Position numbers and translations under genes: made by a program. Of a DNA stretch of 64,000 nucleotides, positions 1 through 8,403 are shown piece after piece (the stretch's first letter is position 1; the number at the start of each line of letters is the position of its first letter). Origin of the DNA: Hoeflea sp. (lineage in GTDB: Bacteria > Pseudomonadota > Alphaproteobacteria > Rhizobiales > Rhizobiaceae). The DNA lies in assembly GCA_019084245.1 (NCBI GenBank), contig JAHRFE010000035.1, positions 1 to 64,000 on the forward strand, written 5' to 3'. Under the pieces are notes generated by a model. The model ran no database searches, was not told where the DNA came from, and saw only the letters and a list, made by a program, of their open reading frames with translations.

Positions 1-98
1 CGCAACCAAAATCAAAACACCAGGCAGAACTCACAACCAGCGTCACTGGCGCGAAAGCTTCGCTTCCCCTGGCGAGGTAGCTCCTCGTCCTCACGGAC

Positions 99-142
<44 letters not shown>

Positions 143-171
143 AGATCCTTCTGAAAATACAGCCAAAATCC

Positions 172-203
172 AAAAGCCCTGATCCTAACGGACAGGGCTT
201 TTT
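172..203 (+). terminator. Intrinsic terminator hairpin
   Basis: A perfect 10-base inverted repeat (AAAAGCCCTG at 172-181, CAGGGCTTTT at 193-202) with an 11-base loop is followed by another T. It is a typical rho-independent terminator. It probably ends transcription from the tRNA to the left, and could also act on the opposite strand because it has A and T tracts on both sides. Confidence 0.75.
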
Positions 204-399
204 GACGTTCAGGGGCACTTTGGGGGCATCTCATCTCAACCCTTCACAACATTGACCTGAGACCCAAAGCGGCTGGAGCGAACAGGCCCCGGATGACTGG
301 TGGGCGGTTCATCCTCGATCGCCGCGGCGATGATGAGCCTGGAAAATGACTAGCCGCGCCTTACCGAAGACGCGGTCGTGATCCTGATGCTCTGGGTAT
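204..399. other. Intergenic stretch between tRNA remnant and dehydratase
   Basis: No gene, RNA or clear repeat was seen here. It lies downstream of the dehydratase operon, which ends at 400 on the minus strand. No obvious terminator for that operon was found in it. Confidence 0.4.
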
Positions 400-2139
400 C
401 TAAAGGCTTTCCGGAGTCTCCCTCATTCCTGGAGCCCCTTCGTCCCGCAGGAAATCGAAATCGCAGCCCAGCGTCGCCGGAAGCACGTTTTCGCGGTAGA
501 GCTTCGCATAGCCGCGACGAGGCGACGGGCCGGTCGTTGCGGTTACGGCTTGCCGCTCGGCAAGTTCCTCCGCCGGCACCAGGAGATCAATGCTCTTGCG
601 CGATGCCGACAGCCGGATCCGATCGCCGTTCCTGACCAGCGCTAGCGGCCCGCCCGCATCCGCTTCCGGGGTCACATGCAACACGATGGTGCCGAAGGCC
701 GTGCCGCTCATTCTGGCATCGGAAATCCGCACCATGTCCTTGACGCCGGCGCGCGCCAGCTTCTTCGGGATTGGAAGATATCCGGCTTCCGGCATGCCCG
801 AGGCGCTTCGGGGTCCGGCGTTCTGCAGCACCAGGATATCGTCGGCGGTCACATCGAGATCCGGATCGTCGATCCTGAGCCCCAGATCCTCCAGCGAGGA
901 GAACACCACGGCGCGCCCTTCGTGCTCCAACAGCGCAGGCGTTGCAGCGGCGCGCTTCAGGATGGCGCCTTGCGGGGCGAGCGAACCGTGAAGCGCGATC
1001 AGGCCGCCGACCGGGTTGACCGGATCTTCGGCGGTGCGGATCACCGCCCTGTCGATCGGGTCCGTCAGTAGCCGGGCGAGCCGCTCGCTCATGGTCTGGC
1101 CGGTCACGTCCAGGCAGTCTCCGCGCAGGCTGCCGGCGATGCCGCGCAACACGCCGTCGAGACCGCCCGCTGCATGGAAGTCCTCCATGTAGCCCGTCCC
1201 GACCGGCTTGAGGTCGACCAGAACAGGGGTAGCGTCGCTCAGCGCGTTGAACTCCTCGAGGTCGATTTCGATGCCGACCCGTCCGGCAATAGCCGTGAGG
1301 TGAATGATCGCGTTGGTCGAACCGGAAACGGCCAACAGGACCCGGATCGCGTTCTCGGCCGACCCGCGCGTGATCAGCTGCCTGGGCGTCGGTCCGCCGG
1401 ACACCGCCATGCGGACGGCCAGGGTTCCGGTCTCCTCCGAGGCGCGCAGCCGATCGGCATGGACGGCGGGGATCGCCGCCGTGCCGGGCAGCATCATGCC
1501 GAGGGTCTCGCCGATCAGCGCCATGGTGCTTGCCGTGCCCATCACCGCGCAGGTTCCCGAGGTGACCGCGAGCCGGCCCTCGACCTGATTGATCTCTTCC
1601 TCGCCTACCGTGCCGGCGCGATAATTCCCCCAGAAACGGCGGCAATCGGTGCAGGCGCCCAGCCTTTCGCCACGGTGGCGGCCGGTCATCATCGGTCCGC
1701 CGACGAGAAGCACGGCCGGCTTGTCGGCCGAGGCGGCCCCCATCAGCAGCGCCGGAACCGTCTTGTCGCATCCGCCCATCAGCACGACGGAATCCATCGG
1801 CTGGGCGCGGATCATCTCCTCCACGGTCATCGCCATCAGGTTGCGATAGACCATCGAGGTCGGGCTCAGGAACACCTCGCCAAGCGAGATCACCGGGAAG
1901 GGGACCGGCAGACCGCCTTCGGCCAGGACGCCGCGCTTGACCGCTTCCAGCATTTCCGGGAAATGCCGGTGGCAATTGTTGAAGCCGCTCTCGGTGGTGC
2001 AGATGCCGACGATCGGCCGGTCCAGCGCCTTGTCCGTATAGCCCATCGACTTGGCGAAGGAACGTCGCAGGTAGCGTGCGAAATCCCGGTCGCCATAATT
2101 GGTCAGTCCGTTGTCCAGCCCCTTGGTCTTGTCAGGCAT
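400..2139 (-). CDS. IlvD/Edd family sugar-acid dehydratase (arabinonate dehydratase-like)
   Basis: This 579-residue protein belongs to the IlvD/Edd family of iron-sulfur dehydratases, which turn aldonic acids into 2-keto-3-deoxy acids. Cys56 (FNNCHRH), Cys124 in GGCDK and Cys197 in GTCAVMG are the cluster ligands. Lys126 is the likely carbamylated Mg ligand, and SDARMSG near the C-terminus carries the catalytic Ser. This spacing resembles the [2Fe-2S] pentonate dehydratases more than IlvD itself. I chose ATG 2139, which overlaps the aldehyde dehydrogenase stop (ATGCCTGA) and has GGAG just upstream, over the longer GTG start at 2151. With the aldehyde dehydrogenase and sugar transporter alongside it suggests non-phosphorylative pentose or uronate breakdown. 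The exact substrate is an inference. Confidence 0.85.
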   Translation of the reverse strand: MPDKTKGLDNGLTNYGDRDFARYLRRSFAKSMGYTDKALDRPIVGICTTESGFNNCHRHFPEMLEAVKRGVLAEGGLPVPFPVISLGEVFLSPTSMVYRNLMAMTVEEMIRAQPMDSVVLMGGCDKTVPALLMGAASADKPAVLLVGGPMMTGRHRGERLGACTDCRRFWGNYRAGTVGEEEINQVEGRLAVTSGTCAVMGTASTMALIGETLGMMLPGTAAIPAVHADRLRASEETGTLAVRMAVSGGPTPRQLITRGSAENAIRVLLAVSGSTNAIIHLTAIAGRVGIEIDLEEFNALSDATPVLVDLKPVGTGYMEDFHAAGGLDGVLRGIAGSLRGDCLDVTGQTMSERLARLLTDPIDRAVIRTAEDPVNPVGGLIALHGSLAPQGAILKRAAATPALLEHEGRAVVFSSLEDLGLRIDDPDLDVTADDILVLQNAGPRSASGMPEAGYLPIPKKLARAGVKDMVRISDARMSGTAFGTIVLHVTPEADAGGPLALVRNGDRIRLSASRKSIDLLVPAEELAERQAVTATTGPSPRRGYAKLYRENVLPATLGCDFDFLRDEGAPGMRETPESL

Positions 2140-3589
2140 CGACGTCTCCACGAACCAGCTTGTGACGGATGTATTTGGGCGTCAGATAATCAAGAATGCC
2201 GAGGCTGCCTCCCTCACGCCCAAAACCGCTCTGCTTGACGCCGCCGAAGGGCGCTTCCGCGGTCGCCAGCAGGGTTTCGTTGATGCCGACCATGCCAGTT
2301 TCCAGCGCCTCGGCCGTTTCCGCCGCGAGCGCGCCGTCATGGGTGAAGACATAGGCGGCGAGCCCGAAGGGCGTGGAATTGGCACGGGCGATCACCTCGT
2401 CGAAGCTGGCGAAGGACGCAATCGGCGCGACCGGCGCGAACGGTTCCTCGATCATGATGGCCGCCGTGTCGGGGACATCGGCAAGCACGGTCGGCTCAAG
2501 AAAAAGTCCCTTGTCCATGCCGGCCGGGCGATTGCCGCCGGCAATCAGCCTGGCGCCCTTGGCCTGCGCATCATCGATCAGCCGCAAGGCATTGTCGAGC
2601 GCTCTCCGCCGGATCATCGGACCGGTGGTGATCCCGTCCATGAGACCATCGCCGATGACGAGCTTTCGCGCATAGGCGGCGAATGCGTCCTCGAATTCGC
2701 GGCGGATCGAGTGGTGAACATAGAACCGGCTTGGCGAAATGCAGACCTGGCCGCAATTGCGGAACTTCGTGGCAGCAAGCTTCTCCGCCGCCGCCACCGG
2801 ATCGAAATCGGCATGCACGATGACGGGCGCGTGACCGCCCAGTTCCAGCGAAACCTTCTTGATGCCGTCCGCGCACTGCCGCAGGATCAATTGGCCGACC
2901 GGAACCGATCCGGTCAGCGACACCTTGGCGATGATCGGCGAGGCGATCAGTTGCCTGACCATCGGGCCGGACGCGCCCGTCAGCACCGTCAGGGCGCCGG
3001 CCGGCAGGCCCGCGTCGACCAGGGCCTGGGCGATTATCATGCACGAGCCCGGCGCCTCCGAGGCCGGTCGGGCGATAACCGAACAACCGGCGGCGAGTGC
3101 CGCGGAAATCTTGCGCGCCGGCAACAGTGCCGGAAAATTCCAGGCCGAGAGCGCCAGGCACACGCCGACCGGCTGGTAGGTGACGGAGAGCCGCTCATCG
3201 CGGGCGCGGCCGGGGATCGTCTGCCCGTAGATCCGCTTTGCCTCCTCGGCATGCCATTCGAACTGGTCGGCGGCCGCGTTGATCTCCGCGCGTGCCTCGG
3301 CCAGCGGCTTGCCGGTTTCCGTGCTCATGATGCGCGCGCCGGCCTCGTTGCGCTCGCGCAGCAGATCGGCCGCCTTGCGAAGGATCGCCGCGCGCGACCA
3401 TGCGGCCACCGCGGACCAGTCGGAAAACCCCCGATTGGCGATCTGAAGCGCGCGATCGATGTCGGCTTCGGTGGCGGCGGGCACGGTGCCGATGATCTCC
3501 TCGGTCACGGGGCTGAATACGCTCAGTTGCCCGCCATCCGAAGCCGGGCGCCACTCGCCGTCGATCAACAGGCCAAATTTCTCGTACAT
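2132..3589 (-). CDS. NAD(P)-dependent aldehyde dehydrogenase (succinate/ketoglutarate semialdehyde type)
   Basis: This 485-residue protein is a complete aldehyde dehydrogenase. Asn151 (AWNFP), Glu249 (LELGG) and the nucleophile Cys283 (CGQVCISPSR) are all present. The motif around residue 175 reads ARPASE where most relatives have K-P-A-E, so an Arg replaces the usual cofactor-contacting Lys. The start is ATG 3589 with a purine-rich site (AAAGGAGAAG) upstream. It overlaps the following dehydratase by 8 bp, which indicates co-translation. Paired with a pentonate-type dehydratase, it most plausibly oxidises 2-ketoglutarate semialdehyde, but succinate semialdehyde or another aldehyde is possible. 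Its natural promoter may be lost, because the gene before it is cut at about 3712. Confidence 0.85.
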   Translation of the reverse strand: MYEKFGLLIDGEWRPASDGGQLSVFSPVTEEIIGTVPAATEADIDRALQIANRGFSDWSAVAAWSRAAILRKAADLLRERNEAGARIMSTETGKPLAEARAEINAAADQFEWHAEEAKRIYGQTIPGRARDERLSVTYQPVGVCLALSAWNFPALLPARKISAALAAGCSVIARPASEAPGSCMIIAQALVDAGLPAGALTVLTGASGPMVRQLIASPIIAKVSLTGSVPVGQLILRQCADGIKKVSLELGGHAPVIVHADFDPVAAAEKLAATKFRNCGQVCISPSRFYVHHSIRREFEDAFAAYARKLVIGDGLMDGITTGPMIRRRALDNALRLIDDAQAKGARLIAGGNRPAGMDKGLFLEPTVLADVPDTAAIMIEEPFAPVAPIASFASFDEVIARANSTPFGLAAYVFTHDGALAAETAEALETGMVGINETLLATAEAPFGGVKQSGFGREGGSLGILDYLTPKYIRHKLVRGDVDA

Positions 3590-3623
3590 GTCTTCTCCTT
3601 TGGAGATTTCGGCGGCCCGGCGG

Positions 3624-3711
3624 TCAGACCGGCATGCGTTCGTAGAGTTTTTGGACGTCGCCGCACCAGTTTCCGACGTTCCAGCGGCCGTAGACGCCCA
3701 TACCGCCACCG
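3624..3711 (-). pseudogene. C-terminal remnant of an unrecognised gene upstream of the aldehyde dehydrogenase
   Basis: On the minus strand an open frame ends at 3624 with the tail GVYGRWNVGNWCGDVQKLY and then ERMPV. The composition, the 34-bp distance to the aldehyde dehydrogenase start and the same orientation suggest it is the end of the previous gene in that operon. Upstream of about 3711 the same DNA codes on the opposite strand for a sugar-binding protein, so the remainder of this gene is missing. I do not recognise the family from 28 residues. Confidence 0.45.
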
Positions 3712-4345
3712 GGCGAAGCTGATGGACGGATCGGCGTCCTACAATGATCCGGAGGTCCAAAAGGCGATGGGGTTGTGGAAGGATCTGGTCGACAAGGGCT
3801 ATTTCGTCGCCAACGCCAATGCCGACGACTGGACCGATGCCGGTGACAAGGTGGCGCGTGGCGATGCCGCGATGACGCTGATGGGCACATGGATCACCGG
3901 ATACTGGAATGGCATCGACCTGAAGCCGGAGACCGACTACAACTTCTTCGAGTTTCCCCAGATCACCGAGGGCCTGCCCAACGCCGTGGTCGGGCCAGTC
4001 GACGGGTTCGTGATTTCCGCCAATGCGGCCAATCCGGAAGGGGCTGAAAAGTTCCTCAACTTCGTTGTCTCCGATACCGGCATCCAGACCAAGTGGGCCA
4101 GCAGCCGCGGTGCGCTCTCGGCCAATGTGGGGATTGATCCGTCGATCTACACGCCGGTCATGCAGAAGGCCGCCAAGGCCGTCGCCGATGCGGACGCCTT
4201 TGTCTTCAACTACGATCTGTCGACGCCGCCTCCGGTGGCAGAAGTCGGACTTTCCATGTTCTCGCGCTTCATGGATGATCCGTCCAAAGTGGACGCCATT
4301 CTTGACCAGACAGCTGAAGATACGAAGAAAGCGTTCACCGAATAA
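3712..4345 (+). pseudogene. Sugar ABC transporter substrate-binding protein, N-terminus deleted
   Basis: About 210 residues are clearly the C-terminal half of a family-1 extracellular sugar-binding protein (MDGSASYNDPEVQKAM near the break, then GDAAMTLMGTWITGYW and a DGFVISANAANPEGAEKFLN segment). The normal protein is about 400-430 residues with a signal peptide, and none of that N-terminal half is present. The frame stays open further upstream only because it runs antisense through the aldehyde dehydrogenase. An ATG at 3722 could start a 207-residue fragment, but it would have no export signal. The two permeases and the ATPase downstream look intact, so the transporter has lost its binding protein. 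Confidence 0.8.
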
Positions 4346-4411
4346 CACTTGGGATGCAACCGGTCCGGCTGCCGCTCTGGCGGCCGGACATTTCAATCGG
4401 AGTAAGCGGCC

Positions 4412-5293
4412 ATGGAGCGCGAAACCGGCGTCTGGCGCCTTGTCTTTCTTGCCCTGCCGCTCGGCGTTTTCACTGTCCTGGTGATATGGCCGCTCGCCAG
4501 TTCTTTCTACTACTCGTTCACCAACTGGAACGGGTTCAGTGACAATTTTGAGTTTGTCGGCTTTTCGAATTTCAACAAGCTGTGGACCGACAAGCTGTTC
4601 TTCAACGCCGCGGTCAACACCGCGATCTGGATGGTTGCGGCGGTGCTGATCCCCACGCTGCTCGGCCTCGGCCTGGCCTTGCTGATCGACAGCCGCATCC
4701 CCGGCGGACCGGTGTTCAAGTCGATCTTCTATTTCCCGATCTGCCTGTCGGCCGTCGTCGTCGGACAGATCTGGATCTGGATCTACCAGCCAGACTGGGG
4801 GTTGCTCAATGTCGCCATCGGCGCGGTGACCGGCTCGTCGCCGGACTTCGCCTGGCTTGCCAAGCCGGACACCGCGCTCGGCTCGGTGATCGCGGCCTGG
4901 GCCTGGCAGCACACCGGTCTTGCCATGGTGATCTACCTGGCCGGACTGACCTCCATTCCCGAGGACCTGCTGGAGGTCTGCGAAATCGAGGGCGCTTCAA
5001 CATGGCAGCGGCTGCGCGTTGTCATCATCCCGCTGCTAACCCCGGCGACCGTCGTTGTCGTCGCGCTCAACGTCATCAACTCGCTCAAGGGCTTCGAGAT
5101 CCTCTACATCATGACCGGGGGCGGGCCGTTCAACTCGTCGGACACGCTGGCCATGCACATGTACAACGAATCCTTCAAGAAATACCTGATGGGCTATGGC
5201 AGCGCGATCTCGGTGGTGCTCTTCATCGTTGCGTTGACCATCATCGGCATCTATTTCCGCGAACTCAAGAAGGTCGACGAGATCTATGGCTAA
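4412..5293 (+). CDS. Sugar ABC transporter permease, MalF/UgpA type
   Basis: This 293-residue inner-membrane protein has about six membrane segments and the binding-protein-dependent permease EAA loop (CEIEGASTWQRLRVVIIP), which contacts the ATPase. It forms the CUT1 transport channel with the next gene, which it overlaps by 8 bp. The start ATG 4412 has a purine-rich GGAG about 15 bp upstream (at 4398). The gene lies 66 bp after the truncated binding-protein gene, so it may be transcribed only by read-through from whatever now lies upstream. The substrate is unknown, and the neighbouring dehydratase and dehydrogenase suggest a pentose, uronate or related sugar. Confidence 0.88.
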   Translation: MERETGVWRLVFLALPLGVFTVLVIWPLASSFYYSFTNWNGFSDNFEFVGFSNFNKLWTDKLFFNAAVNTAIWMVAAVLIPTLLGLGLALLIDSRIPGGPVFKSIFYFPICLSAVVVGQIWIWIYQPDWGLLNVAIGAVTGSSPDFAWLAKPDTALGSVIAAWAWQHTGLAMVIYLAGLTSIPEDLLEVCEIEGASTWQRLRVVIIPLLTPATVVVVALNVINSLKGFEILYIMTGGGPFNSSDTLAMHMYNESFKKYLMGYGSAISVVLFIVALTIIGIYFRELKKVDEIYG

Positions 5294-6146
5294 CGCGCAT
5301 TCAGCCGCGCCGGCGGGGCGGGAATTCAACCCCTGGCCAGCGGTCATTTTCATCGTGCTAGTCTGCCTCGCCGTGCTTTTTCTGGCGCCCACGGCCGGCG
5401 TGCTCCTGTCATCGGTCAAGACCACGCGCGAGATCGCGCTCGGGGACCTCTGGTCGTTCCCGACACGGCTCTACCTCGGGAATTTCATCGAGGTCTTGAA
5501 CAAGCCGGCGGTCCACCAGTACCTCATCAACACGCTGATGGTGACGGTGCCCGCGACGGCGGCGTCGATCGCGCTCGGGGTGCTCGCCGGCTATGTCTTC
5601 GCCAAGCTGCCGTTTCGTGGCAGCGAGGCGTTGTTCCTGGTCATCGTCGCCGGCATGTTCTTCCCGCCGCAGGTCATCCTGATCCCGCTCTACCGGCTCT
5701 TCAATGCGGTCGGACTGATAGATACGCTCTATCCGGTCATCCTCATTCACATCGCCATGGGCATGCCGATCTGCACGCTGCTGATGCGGAATTTCTTCGC
5801 CACAGTCCCCAATGCGCTGCGGGAAGCGGCGATCCTCGAGGGCGCCAGCGAATGGCAGGTGCTGACCAGGGTGGCGCTGCCGCTCAGCCTGCCGGCGCTG
5901 GCGGTGCTGGCGACCCTGCAATTCACCTGGATCTGGAACGACTTCCTCTGGCCGCTGATCTTCACCCAGTCCGATGAGAAGCGCACCATCATGCTGGGTA
6001 TCGTCAACCTGAAGGGCCAGTATTCGGTGGCCTGGGGCATCCAGGGCGCATTGTCGCTCGTCGCCAGCCTGCCGACGCTGATCGTCTTCCTGTTCTTTCA
6101 GCGGTACTTCATCAAGGGAATGACCATGGGCGCGGTCAAGGGATAG
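5286..6146 (+). CDS. Sugar ABC transporter permease, MalG/UgpE type
   Basis: This 286-residue second permease of the CUT1 system has an N-terminal membrane segment (VIFIVLVCLAVLFLAPTAGV) and the EAA loop (REAAILEGASEWQVLTRV) in its C-terminal half. The end motif YFIKGMTMGAVKG is typical of the MalG group. The start overlaps the previous permease by 8 bp, and the ATPase begins 3 bp after its stop, so the three genes form one transcript. It is intact. Function depends on a binding protein that is truncated in this locus. Confidence 0.88.
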   Translation: MANAHSAAPAGREFNPWPAVIFIVLVCLAVLFLAPTAGVLLSSVKTTREIALGDLWSFPTRLYLGNFIEVLNKPAVHQYLINTLMVTVPATAASIALGVLAGYVFAKLPFRGSEALFLVIVAGMFFPPQVILIPLYRLFNAVGLIDTLYPVILIHIAMGMPICTLLMRNFFATVPNALREAAILEGASEWQVLTRVALPLSLPALAVLATLQFTWIWNDFLWPLIFTQSDEKRTIMLGIVNLKGQYSVAWGIQGALSLVASLPTLIVFLFFQRYFIKGMTMGAVKG

Positions 6147-6149
6147 AAA

Positions 6150-7223
6150 ATGGCAAGACTTGTTCTCGACAACATCACCAAATCTTTCGGCACAGTGCAG
6201 GTGATCAACGGCATCGACCTTGCCATCGCGCATCGTGAATTCGTGGTCTTCGTCGGCCCGTCCGGTTGCGGCAAGTCGACCATGCTGCGCATGATCGCGG
6301 GCCTGGAGAGCGTCTCGGGCGGCCGCATTGTCATCGGTGACAGGGACGTGACCCATGTCGCGCCGTCCAAGCGCGAGATTGCCATGGTGTTCCAGTCTTA
6401 TGCGTTGTTCCCGCATCTGACGGTGGCGGAGAACATCGGTTTCGGCCTGCGGCTTGCCAACACGCCCAAGGCGGAGATCGACCGGCAGGTGGGGGAGGTC
6501 GCACGCACCCTGCAGATCGAGCAATTGCTTGAGCGCAAGCCGCGCCATCTCTCAGGCGGCCAGCGCCAGCGTGTCGCCATCGGCCGCTCGATCATCCGCA
6601 ATCCCAAGGTTTTCCTGTTCGACGAACCTCTGTCGAATCTGGACGCCTCTCTGCGCGTGCAGATGCGCCTGGAAATCGCGCGGCTGCACCAGCGTCTCGA
6701 TGCGACGATGGTCTATGTGACGCACGACCAGACGGAGGCGATGTCGCTCGCCGACCGCATTGTCGTCTTCAATGCCGGGCGGATTGAGCAGGTCGGTACG
6801 CCGATCGAACTCTATGAGAAACCGGCCAACACCTTCGTTGCGGGCTTCATTGGCGCGCCGTCGATGAATTTCATCGAAGCCCGCATCGATTCCTCCGGCG
6901 GCGCGCCGATCGCCCGTTTCGGGCCGGCATCAATACCATTGGCAGACGCCGAAAGGCGGTTTCAGCCGGGCGGCGTGACGCTTGGGGTGCGCCCCGAGCA
7001 CATCCTGATCGCGGAAGGCCGGACGCCGGATTTTACGGCTACCGTCGAGATCGTGGAAAAGCTCGGCGCGGAATCGCTGGTCTATCTCCAGACCGGCTTT
7101 TCCCCGGACCCCGTCACCATGCGCGTCTCACCGGAGCATCCGGTCAAACCGGGCGACAGTCTTCCGCTGTGCCTGGACCAGAACCGCGTCCACTGCTTTG
7201 CGAGCGACGGGGCTGCCATCTGA
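6150..7223 (+). CDS. Sugar ABC transporter ATPase, UgpC/MsmK type
   Basis: This 357-residue protein has Walker A GPSGCGKST, the Q-loop, signature LSGGQRQRVAIGR, Walker B VFLFDEPLSNLD and the switch His in YVTHDQTEAM. A C-terminal TOBE/MOP-like regulatory domain follows (about residues 235-357, including GVRPEHI). It energises the CUT1 permease pair just upstream. UgpC/MsmK ATPases are often shared between several sugar transporters, so it may still be useful although the binding protein of its own operon is broken. Confidence 0.9.
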   Translation: MARLVLDNITKSFGTVQVINGIDLAIAHREFVVFVGPSGCGKSTMLRMIAGLESVSGGRIVIGDRDVTHVAPSKREIAMVFQSYALFPHLTVAENIGFGLRLANTPKAEIDRQVGEVARTLQIEQLLERKPRHLSGGQRQRVAIGRSIIRNPKVFLFDEPLSNLDASLRVQMRLEIARLHQRLDATMVYVTHDQTEAMSLADRIVVFNAGRIEQVGTPIELYEKPANTFVAGFIGAPSMNFIEARIDSSGGAPIARFGPASIPLADAERRFQPGGVTLGVRPEHILIAEGRTPDFTATVEIVEKLGAESLVYLQTGFSPDPVTMRVSPEHPVKPGDSLPLCLDQNRVHCFASDGAAI

Positions 7224-7249
7224 CAACACTGCGGATCGGGAAAAGCACA

Positions 7250-7327
7250 AGGCTACGAGCGGCGCCTGTTACGGCTCCAGAAACAGAGGGTCGCTTACCA
7301 GCTTCTCATCATTGATGAGCTGGGCTT
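7250..7327 (+). mobile_element. Remnant of IS21-family istB (helper ATPase)
   Basis: The frame beginning at 7250 reads YERRLLRLQKQ, then AYQLLIIDELG. This matches the IstB segment just before and including its Walker B-like IDELG motif. Only about 26 codons remain, and no IstA, terminal repeat or rest of IstB is present. It sits between the sugar ABC operon and the inositol operon, at a module border. Confidence 0.55.
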
Positions 7328-7337
7328 AATGCATGTC

Positions 7338-7361
7338 GCGCTCAAATGTATTCATTTGAGC
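7338..7361. terminator. Perfect inverted repeat between convergent operons
   Basis: CGCTCAAATG (7338-7347) and CATTTGAGCG (7352-7361) form a perfect 10-bp stem with a four-base loop. It lies 12 bp beyond the iolB stop (minus strand) and after the plus-strand ABC operon. It has no U tract on either side, so it may be a weak bidirectional terminator, or alternatively an operator-like palindrome. Confidence 0.45.
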
Positions 7362-7372
7362 GATATCTAGCA

Positions 7373-8170
7373 TCACAAGTTTAAAAGCCACTCGTGTTCC
7401 TTCTGGTTGTGGAACTTCCAGATCCGCTTCGGACCCGCCATGACATTCAGATAATAGAGGTCGTAACCATGTATGGTGGCGCAGGGATGATAACCTTTCG
7501 GCACCAGCACGACATCGCCGTCCTCGACCGCCATCGCCTCGTCGAGCGAACGGTCGTCGGTATAGACACGCTGGAAGGCGAAACCCTGGGGTGGGTTGAG
7601 CCGGTGATAATAGGTTTCCTCGAGCTGGCTCTCATTGGGGAGATCGTCCCGGTCGTGCTTGTGCGACGGGTAGGACGATGTGTTGCCGCTGGGCGTGACA
7701 ACTTCGACCACCAGCAGGGAATGCGCGGCGCCGTCGGTCTCGGGCATGATGTTGTGGACATGGCGGACATTGGCGCCCTTGCCGCGAATCTCCAGCGGAT
7801 GCGTGTCCGGCGGAATCAGCTTGGCCTGATAGTCTCCGCCGCCCGGCCCCGAGCAGACGGCCAGTTCAAGGTCTGTCTCAGCTGTTGCCGACCAGTTCGA
7901 CCCGGCAGGGACATAGAGCGCCCATGGCGGTCCGTCGAATGGGTTTTGGCGTTCGCCGACAGAACCGAACTTCGTGCCGCCAGCCTCGGCTGAGCTCCTG
8001 CCGCTGATCCAGACAAGGCACACTTCGCGATCCCCGGTTTCGGCGGAAACCATCTCGCCCGGCTTCAATCGGTAAAGATCAAAGCCGACATAGGTCCAGG
8101 CGGCGCTTTCGGGGGTTACATGGGTGACATGGCCCTCGGTTGCCTTTGGTTTGACCAGCAGGTTAGCCAT
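7373..8170 (-). CDS. iolB: 5-deoxy-glucuronate isomerase
   Basis: This 265-residue IolB protein converts 5-deoxy-glucuronate to 2-deoxy-5-keto-gluconate in myo-inositol breakdown. The cupin-like family features are present, including VEVVTPSGNTSSYPSHKHD in the middle (metal-binding His region) and VYTDDRSLDEAMAVEDGDV followed by VLVPKGYHPC near the C-terminus. I start at ATG 8170 (MANLLVKP) because longer reading frames run into the upstream gene. That gene ends at 8163, giving an 8-bp overlap. It is the last gene of the minus-strand iol operon. Confidence 0.93.
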   Translation of the reverse strand: MANLLVKPKATEGHVTHVTPESAAWTYVGFDLYRLKPGEMVSAETGDREVCLVWISGRSSAEAGGTKFGSVGERQNPFDGPPWALYVPAGSNWSATAETDLELAVCSGPGGGDYQAKLIPPDTHPLEIRGKGANVRHVHNIMPETDGAAHSLLVVEVVTPSGNTSSYPSHKHDRDDLPNESQLEETYYHRLNPPQGFAFQRVYTDDRSLDEAMAVEDGDVVLVPKGYHPCATIHGYDLYYLNVMAGPKRIWKFHNQKEHEWLLNL

Positions 8171-8390
8171 TGTCCTGTCCTTCGCTTGTTTCGTCCGATT
8201 TCGGTTCGCGCGGTTCAAAGGTGATGAAAAGTCCGTGGAAGGCGATCGCGGCGATGCCACCGAACAAGACGCCCCAGAATGGCGCGCCCGACACAAACTC
8301 GAAAACGCTCCACAGCGTGCAAATCGCCACCACCGCGATACGGAGCGCGAGCGGTTTGAAAAAAGGGTTGTTGAAATCGAAGAGCTTCAA
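8163..8390 (-). CDS. Small two-TM membrane protein in the iol operon (DUF3329-like)
   Basis: This 75-residue protein starts MKLFDFNNPFFKPLALR and has two predicted membrane segments (about residues 17-34 and 38-55), then a charged tail rich in Glu, Asp and Ser. It resembles small DUF3329-type proteins found beside iol genes in rhizobia. It lies 13 bp after iolE and overlaps iolB by 8 bp, so it is part of the operon. Function is unknown. It might assist a membrane or transport step, but nothing in the sequence shows that. Confidence 0.7.
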   Translation of the reverse strand: MKLFDFNNPFFKPLALRIAVVAICTLWSVFEFVSGAPFWGVLFGGIAAIAFHGLFITFEPREPKSDETSEGQDNG

Positions 8391-8403
8391 GTGTGCGGTT
8401 CCC

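Noticed and set aside
2099-3711. Long plus-strand frame running into the sugar-binding-protein fragment
   Set aside because: It is antisense to a clear aldehyde dehydrogenase. Only the part after about 3712 has family features.
3590-4912. Minus-strand frame giving a 926-residue aldehyde dehydrogenase
   Set aside because: The extra N-terminal part is antisense to the binding protein and permease. The normal aldehyde dehydrogenase start is ATG 3589.
5409-6548. 379-codon minus-strand frame
   Set aside because: It is antisense to the permease and ATPase genes, has a Gln/Arg/Asp-rich shadow composition and no domain.
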